Shown here: positions 27,823-37,481 of the stretch, in pieces
How positions within the stretch are numbered: position 1 is the first letter of the stretch
Layout: every line of letters begins with the position of its first letter
Assembly (NCBI RefSeq): GCF_030816015.1
Contig: NZ_JAUSXN010000001.1
Span: forward strand, 3,410,001 to 3,474,000
Reading direction: 5' to 3'
DNA from: Pedobacter sp. W3I1
GTDB lineage: Bacteria; Bacteroidota; Bacteroidia; Sphingobacteriales; Sphingobacteriaceae
DNA: 64,000 bases
Position numbers and translations under genes: made by a program
The notes under the pieces: model-generated
What the model saw: the letters and a program-made list of their open reading frames with translations, nothing else
Told to the model about the DNA's origin: nothing
Databases searched by the model: none

Positions 27823-29391
27823 TTAATTGGCTGTTTTAGTCTTTTTGTTTTTAATTTTCGTTAGAAAAAGCCCTGCTAAAAAAATGGTTAAAGTGCCAAT
27901 CACTATGATCATATTTTTATGCAATGGATTTCTAAAAACTTCATATTCCGGAGGAAGAAGTGAAGAAAATGTCATCCATATAATTACGGCAATACCGATT
28001 ATTGTTGCAGTGATGGCTTCATGATTTTTAGTTTGCCTGCTGATGATCCCTAACAGGAACAGCCCCAACATTCCTGCTGCAAAAATCCCCGATAATTCCC
28101 ACCATACATCTAAAATACTTTTTACACCAATCATGGCAATGCCAGCAATCATACCCAATAAACCAAAGCCAACGGTGGCTAAATGTAACAGCGATAAATT
28201 CTGCTTCTCGGTTACATCAGGTTTAAAATACCGCTTATAAATATCAACCGAAAACACCGTTGCTGAGGCATTCATCCCTGAACTAATGGTACTCATGGCG
28301 GCCGATAAAATGGCCGACACAATCAAACCAACCAAACCGATTGGAATTTTAGTGACCATAAAATGTGGCATAATTTTATCACCATAATCTGCTGGTTGTA
28401 ATGCACTTTGCACTTTTAATACTTCTGCCGCCGAAGCATGTAAGGGCAAACGCTCAATGGCTACCTGATGTTTAATCGATTGCACCAGATCAGGATTAAT
28501 TTCGTAATAGGCATACAAGCAAGATCCTATAATAAAAAAGAGCAGTGATGCCGGGATATACAACCATACACACAACCAGATTGATTTTGAAGCTGCTTTA
28601 CTTGATGACGCCGTATGGTAACGCTGAATGTAATTTTGATCCATCCCAAAGTTGTTCAGGTTGATGAAAAATCCATAGAGCAGTACCACCCAAAACGACG
28701 ACCCGATGAAATCAAATTTAAAGCTGCCCAAACTAAATTTATTGGCTGATTGTCCGATCTCTACAATCTTCGAAACACCTCCCGGCATATTCGAAATAAT
28801 TAAATAGAGAATAAGCAAAGCGCCAAAAGTTTTCACTACAGCTTGTACCACTTCCGTCCATATTACCGCTTCAATTCCTCCTAAAACGGTATAAACAATG
28901 ATACAAATGCCCATTACGATCATAATCACCTGCATAGAATAGCCTGTAAGTGCTTGTAAACTCAAGGCAATTCCAAAAAATATCGATCCCATCCTTGCCA
29001 GTTGCGTTAACAGGAAGCATACCACTGCATAGACCCTTGCCCATGCACCAAAACGTTTTTCTAAATGTGTATAGGCCGATATTTCGCCAGTATTCCGGTA
29101 AAAAGGGACAAAGTATTTTGAAGCGATCCAGGCCGCTAACGGCATCGAAATGCTAAATACAAATGCATTCCAATTGCTCCCGAAAGCCTTACCAGGTACA
29201 CCTAAAAAGGTATTACTGCTTAAAAATGTCGCATAAATAGATAAACCTATCGCCCATCCGGGAATCAGGCCCGAAGCTTTTGTAAATTGCTCGGAGTTTT
29301 TATTTTTCCTGGAAAAATAAACCCCAACTAATATCATTCCAACAAGATAAATGAAGATTATTGCAAGATCGACGACAGGAAGTCCTTTCAT
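27823..29391 (-). CDS. Sodium:solute symporter (SSS family)
   Basis: The 522-aa inner-membrane protein has about 13 hydrophobic segments, starting with VDLAIIFIYLVGMILVGVYFSRKNK, then the SSS core (GWAIGLSIYATFLSSNTFLGVPGKAF, AVICFLLTQ-like helices, and GLIVSAILSAAMSTISSGMNASATVFSVDIYKR). Members co-transport sugars, sialic acids or other organic acids with sodium. It is followed after 57 bp by the aldolase gene; a symporter plus DapA/NanA-type pair suggests uptake and cleavage of an acidic or deoxy sugar released by the upstream hydrolases. A shared operator sequence lies 84 bp before its start, so it may have its own promoter besides read-through. Confidence 0.92.
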   Translation of the reverse strand: MKGLPVVDLAIIFIYLVGMILVGVYFSRKNKNSEQFTKASGLIPGWAIGLSIYATFLSSNTFLGVPGKAFGSNWNAFVFSISMPLAAWIASKYFVPFYRNTGEISAYTHLEKRFGAWARVYAVVCFLLTQLARMGSIFFGIALSLQALTGYSMQVIMIVMGICIIVYTVLGGIEAVIWTEVVQAVVKTFGALLILYLIISNMPGGVSKIVEIGQSANKFSLGSFKFDFIGSSFWVVLLYGFFINLNNFGMDQNYIQRYHTASSSKAASKSIWLCVWLYIPASLLFFIIGSCLYAYYEINPDLVQSIKHQVAIERLPLHASAAEVLKVQSALQPADYGDKIMPHFMVTKIPIGLVGLIVSAILSAAMSTISSGMNASATVFSVDIYKRYFKPDVTEKQNLSLLHLATVGFGLLGMIAGIAMIGVKSILDVWWELSGIFAAGMLGLFLLGIISRQTKNHEAITATIIGIAVIIWMTFSSLLPPEYEVFRNPLHKNMIIVIGTLTIFLAGLFLTKIKNKKTKTAN

Positions 29392-29474
29392 TATTTGTTG
29401 GCTCGTTTATTAATTTGGTTAAAACAAATATGCATGTCTAAATATCTATATTAATATAAGATTTTGGCCACATC

Positions 29475-29489
29475 TTGTACCATCTTATC
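29475..29489 (-). promoter_or_regulatory. Shared PUL operator before the symporter gene
   Basis: TTGTACCATCTTATC is identical to 9517-9531 before the pectate lyase block, and the extended ATCTTGTACCAT matches the reverse strand at 9577-9588. It lies immediately next to the stop codon of the GH2 gene and 84 bp upstream of the symporter start. Confidence 0.65.
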
Positions 29490-32400
29490 TTATTGAACAT
29501 CTAAAGCATCAACCGCTAGTCCTTTAGCTTCCGTTGCAATTAATCTGAGTTGATAAGTTCCGGCATTAATCATGCTTCCTGTATTGGTACTCAAATAGTT
29601 CCATTTGCCCGTTTTGGTTGGTACAAATTCAACACTTTCTGTTTTCATCAGGGTGCCATCAGCTGATGAGAACTCTAACCTTCCTTTTAAAATATACCCT
29701 GATGGGTTATGATATTTAATGGTTAAAGAATAGGTATCTGCCACCCCAACCGAAATCTGCCAGGTTAAGCTTCCCTGATTTGCAGCATTGAAAACTACAC
29801 GTTCCTTATCCATCAATACAGATTTTACGACATCTTTGCCTGCTAAAATACCATCGGTAGCTTTATAGGTAGTAGTCGTTTTCAAATCGTATGCCGGCTG
29901 TAAATGAGTAACAGGCAGTACAAAAACAGTGGCTGCTCTGCTATCGAAAATAATCCTTTCGTTAGGAACGAGTCTTTTTCTGTAGAGATTAAAGCTTTCG
30001 TCGCTACTGTTTCGTACTGAGGTTTTCGTATCTTCGAATCCCTGAGGCACGCTGCTATTGTTTTTCAGGGCGATAAAAGTGTCTACTGTATCGGTAGCGG
30101 TGAATTCAATGCGATCCTGCCCCCTTGAGGCTTTTAACCACTCTGCACCATATAAATTGGAAGGCAGATCCGTAAAGGTCGAATTTTCATTTCTAAACTG
30201 TTCTTCTCCAATATCCAGCCAACTGTTTAGCTCTGCATTTTTAATTTTAGACAAGAGTGAACTGCCTGGCGCTGCAGGCTGGATGCCCGGCTTTAAACCA
30301 GCAATTGCAATGGCCGAAATAACGGCCTGACCAGCTTTTACTTCCGGGAAATGGATATCCAAAAAGCCACCTTTAACAGTCGTTTTGATTGTTTTCTTTA
30401 GCAAAGCATTACTTCCAGCTTCTTTCCATATGTCTAAATCTTTAATTACCGTTTTACCGTTAAAGGCCACATTAAATAAGCGCATGGCTTTGGCATCAAA
30501 ACCTCCGCCAATACCCAGCCAGGGTTCGATAAAATAAAGTTCCACCTGATATTCTCCGTCAGGCAGCGGGAAATGATATTTTAACTGATCTCTGCCATAT
30601 CTGAAAGTCTGAAAAAGCTTCCAGTCTTTGGTGCCTTCAATGGGTTGAAAGGTACGGCGCTGACTGGCAAAAAAAGCAGGGATACCCGTAAAATCTGCCG
30701 TCCAGGAGGTTGAACCAAAATTATGCTTCGAAGTTAACTTCCTGTCAGCAGACCATTTACTGCCGTTGGCATCTGTATAATCGTCACCTCCACAGTTTAC
30801 ACGGTATATATAATTATAACCTTGAGCGGGAGCCGTTAATTGTTTATCTTGAATTAAAGCATTAAAATTTGGGCTTTCAGGCAGGTTTTGCAATACCATT
30901 TGATCTTTAGCCACAGCTTTTCCGTTCACATAACCCACGGCATACAATACATTATATTGGATCTCAGGCTTGTTCCACTGAAAATGTGTACCTATTACAC
31001 CACGTTTTCTCCTGCCTAAAGATTGGCCGTTTATATCGTTAAAAAGTTCTACTTCATCGCAATTAGAATACACCACAACACTGTCTTTGATTCCGGGTTT
31101 TGTCCAACGGTTTGGCCAGGTATGGGAAACGATATACACCATAGGTTCAGTTTGTTTCGGTGCATAATTTGCCCTGAACATATACAAAACATCAGTAGGT
31201 TCCTCCCAAGGCGTAAACATGCCCTTATAATTTACCGGACCAACCCGATCCAGATCTCTTAACCCTTCTCCCCCTTGTACCCTGCCCGGATTATCGTGCG
31301 AACTATACAGCCAGAAAAAATGTCCTGCGGTTTTATCTCTTACCGATTCGGCCAGGCGCACCTTGGTTTCCATTAAATCTGTCATTTTGTTTTCGGTGTA
31401 ACCTTTTCCATTGGCATCTGTGGTATGAAGATCGATTGTTCTCCACGCACCGTATTCGCCAACCAAAACCTGCCTTTGAAGATCCTCGCCATAGCTCAAA
31501 GGATTACCACCATAGGTACCCGTCCAGTTTTGAGGTATATCCCAATCTGTTCCTTTTCCGCCGTTACAGGTAGTTACTTTTCTTTGTGATGACGCTGTAG
31601 GATCAAGTTTTCTGATCAGCTCCGTGCATTCCCTTGCGAAATCTTCTGGCAAAGTACTTTCGTTTTCCAAACCCCATAATACCACCGCCGGACTGTTCCT
31701 GCGTTCTTTTACCCAGTCTGCTAATAGCGATTTAAAATTCTTCTTAAATTCGGGCGTATCATACCAGATATGAGCAGCCATTTGCGTCCAGCATAAAATG
31801 CCTTCCTTGTCCCAATAATCTGAGTACAATAAATTATGGGGTTGGTGTGCATCACGGAAGGCATTAAAACCTGCTGCTTTAATTTGCATCACCCGCGACC
31901 TGATCTGCTCGTTACTAAAAGCATGGCTCTGACCAATTAGATGCTCGTATTCGGCAATGCCATTAATAAAAACAGGTTTACCATTTAATAGAAACTGTTT
32001 CTGGTTCGCTTGTTCGCCAATAGGCCAGCTAATCCAGCGGATACCGTAAGGTGTTTTCAGCTCATCTATAACTTTTCCATTCTCCGTTATTGTAGTCTGT
32101 AAAGTATAGAGATATGGATTTTCAAGCGACCAAAGTTTCGGATTAATGATTTTATCAGTCTGTTGATCGATCTGGATTTCTTTACTAACAGGAACAGTTA
32201 TTGTTTTCATCAATTCTTCAACCTGTTTTCCGTTCGAATCTAGCAATCTGTTTACAATGCTTACATTTTTAGGCTTTAAACTATAATTTTTAACTGTGGT
32301 ACTCAAATTCAAAATCGCCTCCTTTTCTGAAATTTTATTATCGTTCCAAATGTGTACACCAAAGGGTTCAACTCGAACTTCGTTGGTTACGATTAAATGA

Positions 32401-33080
32401 ACGGGACGAAAAATACCCATGGGCTGTGAGCCTTCTGAAAAACCACGTTCGGTGGAACATCCGCCATCAACCCAGGGTAAATCCTGGATGTTTGCAGGAT
32501 GATCTGCTCTAACTGCCAAAATATTTTCCTGATTGTTCAGTTTAACTGCAGCGGTAACGTCTAATGTAAAAGTTGTTCGACCTCCGGCGTGATAGCCTAC
32601 TTTTTTACCATTTAACCAGATGTTTGCATAAGAACCTACACCTTCGAAATATAGAAAAAACCGTTTTCCCTGTTTAATTTCTTTGGTTCTAAATGTTTTG
32701 CGGTACCAGGCATAACCATGTTTATTGCCATGAAGTTTCCGTTGGTAACCTTCGTATTGATCCCAGTTGTGTGGTACATTTACTGTTTTCCAGTTTATGG
32801 TTTTGTAGCTGCCTACCTGGAAACCATCAAAAGCATTTTTGTTTTTCTCATCGGCAATAGTGAGCCAATTGGTGTTTAAGGAAATGTCTTTCCGCATCTG
32901 TGCGGATACTTTAAGAGGTAAATTGAAACAAAACAGTACCAATAAAAGAAGCGGGTAATTTCTTCCGAAGTTTTGTAAGGTGGTGCGGTGGCAAACTTCG
33001 GAAGTATTTACAGAACTACATGCTAAGACTGACGAAATCTTCTCCCGCCAAACTCTTTTAGATTTCGTAAGTTGATTCAT
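29490..33080 (-). CDS. GH2-family beta-glycosidase with malectin-like and carbohydrate-binding domains
   Basis: The 1196-aa protein starts at 33080, overlapping the GH95 stop by four bases (ATGA), which implies translational coupling; the unusually long 60-residue lead ends in a membrane-type signal (PLLLLVLFCFNLPLKVSAQ). GH2 domains follow: jelly-roll (HGNKHGYAWYRKTF), immunoglobulin-like, and barrel with WGLENES (acid/base E474) and VGEYGAW (nucleophile E542). A malectin-like module (YIYRVNCGGDDYTDANGSKW, about 770-930) and a C-terminal beta-sandwich (about 1060-1196) probably bind glycan. GH2 covers beta-galactosidase, beta-glucuronidase and alpha-L-arabinopyranosidase; the operon suggests removal of a pectin side-chain sugar. 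Confidence 0.9.
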   Translation of the reverse strand: MNQLTKSKRVWREKISSVLACSSVNTSEVCHRTTLQNFGRNYPLLLLVLFCFNLPLKVSAQMRKDISLNTNWLTIADEKNKNAFDGFQVGSYKTINWKTVNVPHNWDQYEGYQRKLHGNKHGYAWYRKTFRTKEIKQGKRFFLYFEGVGSYANIWLNGKKVGYHAGGRTTFTLDVTAAVKLNNQENILAVRADHPANIQDLPWVDGGCSTERGFSEGSQPMGIFRPVHLIVTNEVRVEPFGVHIWNDNKISEKEAILNLSTTVKNYSLKPKNVSIVNRLLDSNGKQVEELMKTITVPVSKEIQIDQQTDKIINPKLWSLENPYLYTLQTTITENGKVIDELKTPYGIRWISWPIGEQANQKQFLLNGKPVFINGIAEYEHLIGQSHAFSNEQIRSRVMQIKAAGFNAFRDAHQPHNLLYSDYWDKEGILCWTQMAAHIWYDTPEFKKNFKSLLADWVKERRNSPAVVLWGLENESTLPEDFARECTELIRKLDPTASSQRKVTTCNGGKGTDWDIPQNWTGTYGGNPLSYGEDLQRQVLVGEYGAWRTIDLHTTDANGKGYTENKMTDLMETKVRLAESVRDKTAGHFFWLYSSHDNPGRVQGGEGLRDLDRVGPVNYKGMFTPWEEPTDVLYMFRANYAPKQTEPMVYIVSHTWPNRWTKPGIKDSVVVYSNCDEVELFNDINGQSLGRRKRGVIGTHFQWNKPEIQYNVLYAVGYVNGKAVAKDQMVLQNLPESPNFNALIQDKQLTAPAQGYNYIYRVNCGGDDYTDANGSKWSADRKLTSKHNFGSTSWTADFTGIPAFFASQRRTFQPIEGTKDWKLFQTFRYGRDQLKYHFPLPDGEYQVELYFIEPWLGIGGGFDAKAMRLFNVAFNGKTVIKDLDIWKEAGSNALLKKTIKTTVKGGFLDIHFPEVKAGQAVISAIAIAGLKPGIQPAAPGSSLLSKIKNAELNSWLDIGEEQFRNENSTFTDLPSNLYGAEWLKASRGQDRIEFTATDTVDTFIALKNNSSVPQGFEDTKTSVRNSSDESFNLYRKRLVPNERIIFDSRAATVFVLPVTHLQPAYDLKTTTTYKATDGILAGKDVVKSVLMDKERVVFNAANQGSLTWQISVGVADTYSLTIKYHNPSGYILKGRLEFSSADGTLMKTESVEFVPTKTGKWNYLSTNTGSMINAGTYQLRLIATEAKGLAVDALDVQ

Positions 33081-35893
33081 CGCGCTTTCAAATCTCCATT
33101 CAGTTTATAGCTTTCACCAACTTTCGTTTCAATATTGATGTTGTTATTTTTGTAATGGATTTTACAATTTCCTCCGGTTTTAGATTTTACCGTTAGCGAA
33201 GTTAATAGTCCTTTATCCCAGGTTAAATTTAATTCAAAGCCACCTCTGGCACGGAGCCCCTTAATTTCACCATGGGGAATAGCCGTTGGCAATGCCGGTA
33301 AAATATCTAAATAACCCTGATGGCTCTGTACTATCATTTCAGCCATTCCAGCTGCACCACCAAAATTTCCATCTATCTGAAAAGGTGGATGCGCATCAAA
33401 AAGATTCACATAGGAACCTGCGCCATTATTAGCTGGTTTCATTAACATTTTTACCAATTTCATGGCGTGATCGCCGTCTTTAAACCTTGCCCAAAAATTA
33501 ATCTTCCAGGCCAAACTCCAGCCAGTAGCATCATCTCCACGATAAAGTAATGACTGTTTAGCCGCCTGCATCATCTTTGCGTCGCCATCCCAGGTGATGT
33601 CATTTCCAGGATAAACGCCCCATAAATGAGAAACATGGCGATGTTTGTTGGTCGTATCATCTTTATCTTCCAACCATTCTTGCAACTGGCCATATTTTCC
33701 GATCTGGTTTGGTGCTAGCTGTTTAACTTTCTCCGTTAACGATTTTCTAAAATCCGTATCGATATTGAGGGCTTCTGATGCAGCAATACAATTCTTGAAC
33801 AAAGATCTGATAATTTGGTGGTCCATTGTCGGACCAGCCACTAAACCTCCATTTTCAGGCGAATTAGATGGTGTACTGATTAACCATCCTGTCTTGGGAT
33901 CTTTCACCAAAAAATCTTCATAAAACAAAGCAGCTTGTTTCATTAAAGGATAGGCTTCAGTTTCCAGAAATTTACGATCCTTACTAAATTGGTAATGCTC
34001 CCATAAATGTTGACTTAACCAACCGCCACCACTTACCCAGATACCATGATTGGAAGCGTTGATGGGCGCTGTTCCATTCCATAAATCGGTATTATGATGC
34101 AAAACCCAACCACGGGCATTGTAATATGCCTTTGCAGTTTCAGCACCAGTTTTAGATAAGCCTTTAATTTTGCTAAAAAGTGGTTCGTTCAAGGCCGATA
34201 AATTGAGCATTTCCGTTGGCCAATAATTCATTTCGAGGTTAATATTGGTGGTATACTTGCTTCCCCATGGTGGTGTAAGCAGATCATTCCAAATCCCTTG
34301 AAGATTGGCTGGTTGTGTACCTGGCCTCGAGCTGGAAATCAACAAATACCGCCCATATTGCATGTACAAAGCTGCAAAAGCAGGATCGTTAGCAGTAGCA
34401 AATTTTGCCAGTCTTTCGTCTGTAGGAAGGTTTTCATGATCTGATCGGCCAAAATCGACACTAAAAGTGTTGTAGTAACCTTGGTATTCTTTAATATGGT
34501 TCTGCTTAATTTCCTGATAAGTTTTACTTTTTAATCCATTCAAAGCTTTAATATTTGCAGTTGCCGGATTTCCGGAAACATCTTGTGCATTAATAAAGTT
34601 AGTTCCTCCCGTCAAATAAAGCGTTACTTCATCGGCCTGATTGATGCTAATCCTACCATTAACAACTTTAACTGATCCATTTTTAATTAAAGCGGTTAAA
34701 CGGCTCTCGCCTTTCAATGCACCATCTTTTACCTGAACAGTTAAAGCAATGACGTTATTACCCAAAACCTTTACTGACGACTTTCGGTGCGGGCTGGAAA
34801 GTTCGGCATCAAAGCTAATAGACGCTTTTTTATCGGCCGTTAAATGGATCACAACAGCCTGATTCGGTTGGCTTGCGAAATACTCGCGCACATAGTTTAC
34901 CCCGTTTAAAGTATAAGTGGTTTTCGCAATAGCCGTACTGATATCCAAAGACCGTTTGTAATTACTGACAATAGATTTTGTTTGTTTGAAATATAAGTTT
35001 AAATCGCCAAAAGGCTGATAACTCCCCTGGTATTGCGGAACAGCAGGCGGATTTTCATCCTGAATTTTATATTTCCAATCTTTAACTAACGAAATACCCT
35101 GTTCAATACTTGCTCCAACCGGGTAAATTCCAATCTTTTTTGTGGTGTCTTTATAACCGGCCAATCCGCCTTTATCAAAATAATTAAGTACCTGGATGGC
35201 AATTACATTTCTGCCCTTTTTAATCAGTTTTGCAGGTATGGTATACTTTCTTGGCTCTGTATTATCGGTGTTGCCCACCAATTCGCCATTTACATAAGTA
35301 AAATCCTGATCACGGATGCGGTTAAGATCGAGTACAAGATCTTTTTCAGTCCAGTTTTCGGGCACATCAAAAGTTGTTCTAAACCAGACCGCTCCATCTA
35401 AATTGGCCAGACCAACGGTTTCCCATCCTTCGTAGGCAGGTACTTTTATAGTTTTCCATAGCTTGTCGTCAAAGTTTGCAAGTGCAGGATTTCCCTGGAT
35501 ACCTTTCCCGGCTTTCATTTCATTTACCCAAACTTTTCTGTCACCAGAACTGCTTTGCAAGCCCATAAAATGTTCTTGTGCTAAAGCTTCAGCTGCTGCC
35601 TGTTTTCCTTCCGAAAGTAGTTTTCTGATCTCAGGCAGATATTGATAGGCTTCTTTACGGTTATAATCTCTTGGCTTCCCTGTCCATAAAGTTTCCTCAT
35701 TAAATTGGATATGATCAACCGCAGTACCGGCGAAAATCATGGCTCCCAACCTTCCGTTACCAATGGGCAAGGCATCAGTCCACTTTTCGGCTGGTTTATT
35801 ATACCATAAAGTGTGGTTGTTTCCTTGTGCAAAGCTGCTAAAATGAGCAGTCAATAATAAAAATGATGTGCTTAATAAAAGTTTAAACTTCAT
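33077..35893 (-). CDS. GH95-family alpha-L-fucosidase/alpha-L-galactosidase with inserted jelly-roll domain
   Basis: The 938-aa protein has a signal peptide (LLLTAHFSSFAQ) and the GH95 N-terminal domain (LWYNKPAEKWTDALPIGNG, QFNEETLWTGKPRDYNR). The (alpha/alpha)6 catalytic domain shows TNINLEMNYW (N550, N552), TPSNSPENGG (E680) and HPPFQIDGNFGG (D841), the residues known to act in GH95. Unusually, residues about 115-280 interrupt the N-terminal domain with a GH2-like sugar-binding jelly-roll (WKTIKVPAYEGWETVG, GAVWFRTTFDVPENW, LVLDLNRIRDQDFTYVNG). The enzyme inverts alpha-1,2-fucosides or alpha-L-galactosides. GH28 stops two bases before its start, and GH2 overlaps its end. Confidence 0.92.
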   Translation of the reverse strand: MKFKLLLSTSFLLLTAHFSSFAQGNNHTLWYNKPAEKWTDALPIGNGRLGAMIFAGTAVDHIQFNEETLWTGKPRDYNRKEAYQYLPEIRKLLSEGKQAAAEALAQEHFMGLQSSSGDRKVWVNEMKAGKGIQGNPALANFDDKLWKTIKVPAYEGWETVGLANLDGAVWFRTTFDVPENWTEKDLVLDLNRIRDQDFTYVNGELVGNTDNTEPRKYTIPAKLIKKGRNVIAIQVLNYFDKGGLAGYKDTTKKIGIYPVGASIEQGISLVKDWKYKIQDENPPAVPQYQGSYQPFGDLNLYFKQTKSIVSNYKRSLDISTAIAKTTYTLNGVNYVREYFASQPNQAVVIHLTADKKASISFDAELSSPHRKSSVKVLGNNVIALTVQVKDGALKGESRLTALIKNGSVKVVNGRISINQADEVTLYLTGGTNFINAQDVSGNPATANIKALNGLKSKTYQEIKQNHIKEYQGYYNTFSVDFGRSDHENLPTDERLAKFATANDPAFAALYMQYGRYLLISSSRPGTQPANLQGIWNDLLTPPWGSKYTTNINLEMNYWPTEMLNLSALNEPLFSKIKGLSKTGAETAKAYYNARGWVLHHNTDLWNGTAPINASNHGIWVSGGGWLSQHLWEHYQFSKDRKFLETEAYPLMKQAALFYEDFLVKDPKTGWLISTPSNSPENGGLVAGPTMDHQIIRSLFKNCIAASEALNIDTDFRKSLTEKVKQLAPNQIGKYGQLQEWLEDKDDTTNKHRHVSHLWGVYPGNDITWDGDAKMMQAAKQSLLYRGDDATGWSLAWKINFWARFKDGDHAMKLVKMLMKPANNGAGSYVNLFDAHPPFQIDGNFGGAAGMAEMIVQSHQGYLDILPALPTAIPHGEIKGLRARGGFELNLTWDKGLLTSLTVKSKTGGNCKIHYKNNNINIETKVGESYKLNGDLKAR

Positions 35894-35894
35894 G

Positions 35895-37481
35895 TTATTG
35901 TCCTTTATCTCCCGAAATAATTTCGATGTTACTGCTTACTTCCTTTTCTTTTTTAACGGCCACCTTCACTAGCCTAAAATTATTGTTTCCCAAAAATATA
36001 TTTTTAGTTTCCGCCCCGCCTAATTTCAAATAAGTAACAGTTTCTTTCGTTGGAAAAGCATTGTACAGAAACAGATCTGATACGTTTGTAAGATCGATTA
36101 CTGCTGCATTGGCATGAGGTTTATTGCTTTCTAAACCATCTACAATTAAATTATTCACTTTTAAAGCCTTTAACGATGCACCTAATTCCGTATTTACCGT
36201 CACATTATGAAACTCAATATTACTAGAATTATTGATAGAAAAGCCAGTTTTAGCATCCATATTAATATCATTGAAGGTAATATTATCGATAGGCATTTCT
36301 TCTAAACCATTTAAATAAGCAGCCTGGTTAACCTGACCAGTGATATTACTGAAATGGATATTTCTAAAGATAGGTGTGCGTTCGGAAACGGGTTCTACAC
36401 TGGTTTTTGCATACTGCATATCCAATACAATCGCCTGATCTTTTATGTTTTTCATGATGATGTTACTCACTCTAATATCTTCCACTACGCCACCCCTTCC
36501 CCGCGCAGTCTTAATGCGGATACCACGATCTGTTCCATCGAAAATACAATTAGAGATGGCAATCTTCCGTACATCGCCCGACATTTCGCTGCCGATCACC
36601 ACCCCACCATGGCCAGACAACATGGTACAATTGGTAATCACATAGTTTTCTGCAGGAATAGCCATTTTTCTGCCCGGCGCATCTTTGCCTGATTTAATGG
36701 TGATACAATCGTCGCCTACACTGATGTGGCAATCTGAAATGTGCACATTTTTACACGACTCAGGATTTATCCCGTCGGTATTTGGTGAATGTGGATTGTT
36801 GATGGTAACCGCATGAACCTTAACATTTTCGCAAAATTCAGGATTTACCGTCCAGAATGGAGAATTACGGATCGTAATCCCATCAATCAATACATTTTTA
36901 CAGAACATAGGTTGTATAAACGGCGGACGAAGAAAGCCGCGCTTCATCTGCTTAGGATCGTCCGGCAAAATGATATCTTTATTAAGGCCATCAAAAGTAG
37001 TCTGCCATTTCGACCGGGGCTGTCCCTCTTTATAACCTTCTACAAAATCCCACCATTTTTTACCATGTCCATCAATAATCCCTCTGCCGATAATCGAAAT
37101 ATTCTCTACTTTATAGGCATAAAACAATGGCGAAAAACTGGTTACGTCAACACCTTCGTAACGACTTTTTACCATGGGTAAATAGTCATCAAAATTATCG
37201 CTGAAATGTAATTCGGCACCTGCATCAATGAATATGGTGATATTGCTTTTTAAATGTATGGCACCTGTTAGATATTTCCCAGCAGGGAAATAAACAGTAC
37301 CACCGCCAGCTTTTGATGCCGCTTCTATCGCATTTTTAATCGCTGTTGTAGCCAGTTTACTGCTGTCGTTTCTTGCACCGTATTTAATTACGTTGTAATA
37401 AGACTGGGCGTTTGCAGTTAAGCCGATGCCAAAAGCAAGGATGAAAATTAAAGCTTTAATGATGTTGATGGAATATTTCAT
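35895..37481 (-). CDS. GH28-family polygalacturonase or related pectin hydrolase
   Basis: The 528-aa protein has a signal peptide (ALIFILAFGIGLTANAQ) and a right-handed beta-helix. GH28 signatures occur in order: SPNTDGINPESCKNV, ISVGDDCITIKSG, SGHGGVVIGSEMSG and TDRGIRIKTARGRGG, containing the three catalytic aspartates, the histidine and the RIK substrate-binding arginine-lysine. Members hydrolyse alpha-1,4-galacturonan, galacturonate-rhamnose links or terminal galacturonates. It lies directly upstream of GH95 with a single base between genes, and downstream of a 500-bp repeat-filled gap, where a promoter would have to lie if the upstream transcript does not read through. Confidence 0.94.
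   Translation of the reverse strand: MKYSINIIKALIFILAFGIGLTANAQSYYNVIKYGARNDSSKLATTAIKNAIEAASKAGGGTVYFPAGKYLTGAIHLKSNITIFIDAGAELHFSDNFDDYLPMVKSRYEGVDVTSFSPLFYAYKVENISIIGRGIIDGHGKKWWDFVEGYKEGQPRSKWQTTFDGLNKDIILPDDPKQMKRGFLRPPFIQPMFCKNVLIDGITIRNSPFWTVNPEFCENVKVHAVTINNPHSPNTDGINPESCKNVHISDCHISVGDDCITIKSGKDAPGRKMAIPAENYVITNCTMLSGHGGVVIGSEMSGDVRKIAISNCIFDGTDRGIRIKTARGRGGVVEDIRVSNIIMKNIKDQAIVLDMQYAKTSVEPVSERTPIFRNIHFSNITGQVNQAAYLNGLEEMPIDNITFNDINMDAKTGFSINNSSNIEFHNVTVNTELGASLKALKVNNLIVDGLESNKPHANAAVIDLTNVSDLFLYNAFPTKETVTYLKLGGAETKNIFLGNNNFRLVKVAVKKEKEVSSNIEIISGDKGQ

Noticed and set aside
36354-37181. Plus-strand open frames of 112 and 130 codons opposite GH28
   Set aside because: Antisense shadows of the GH28 repeats; no start context or family.
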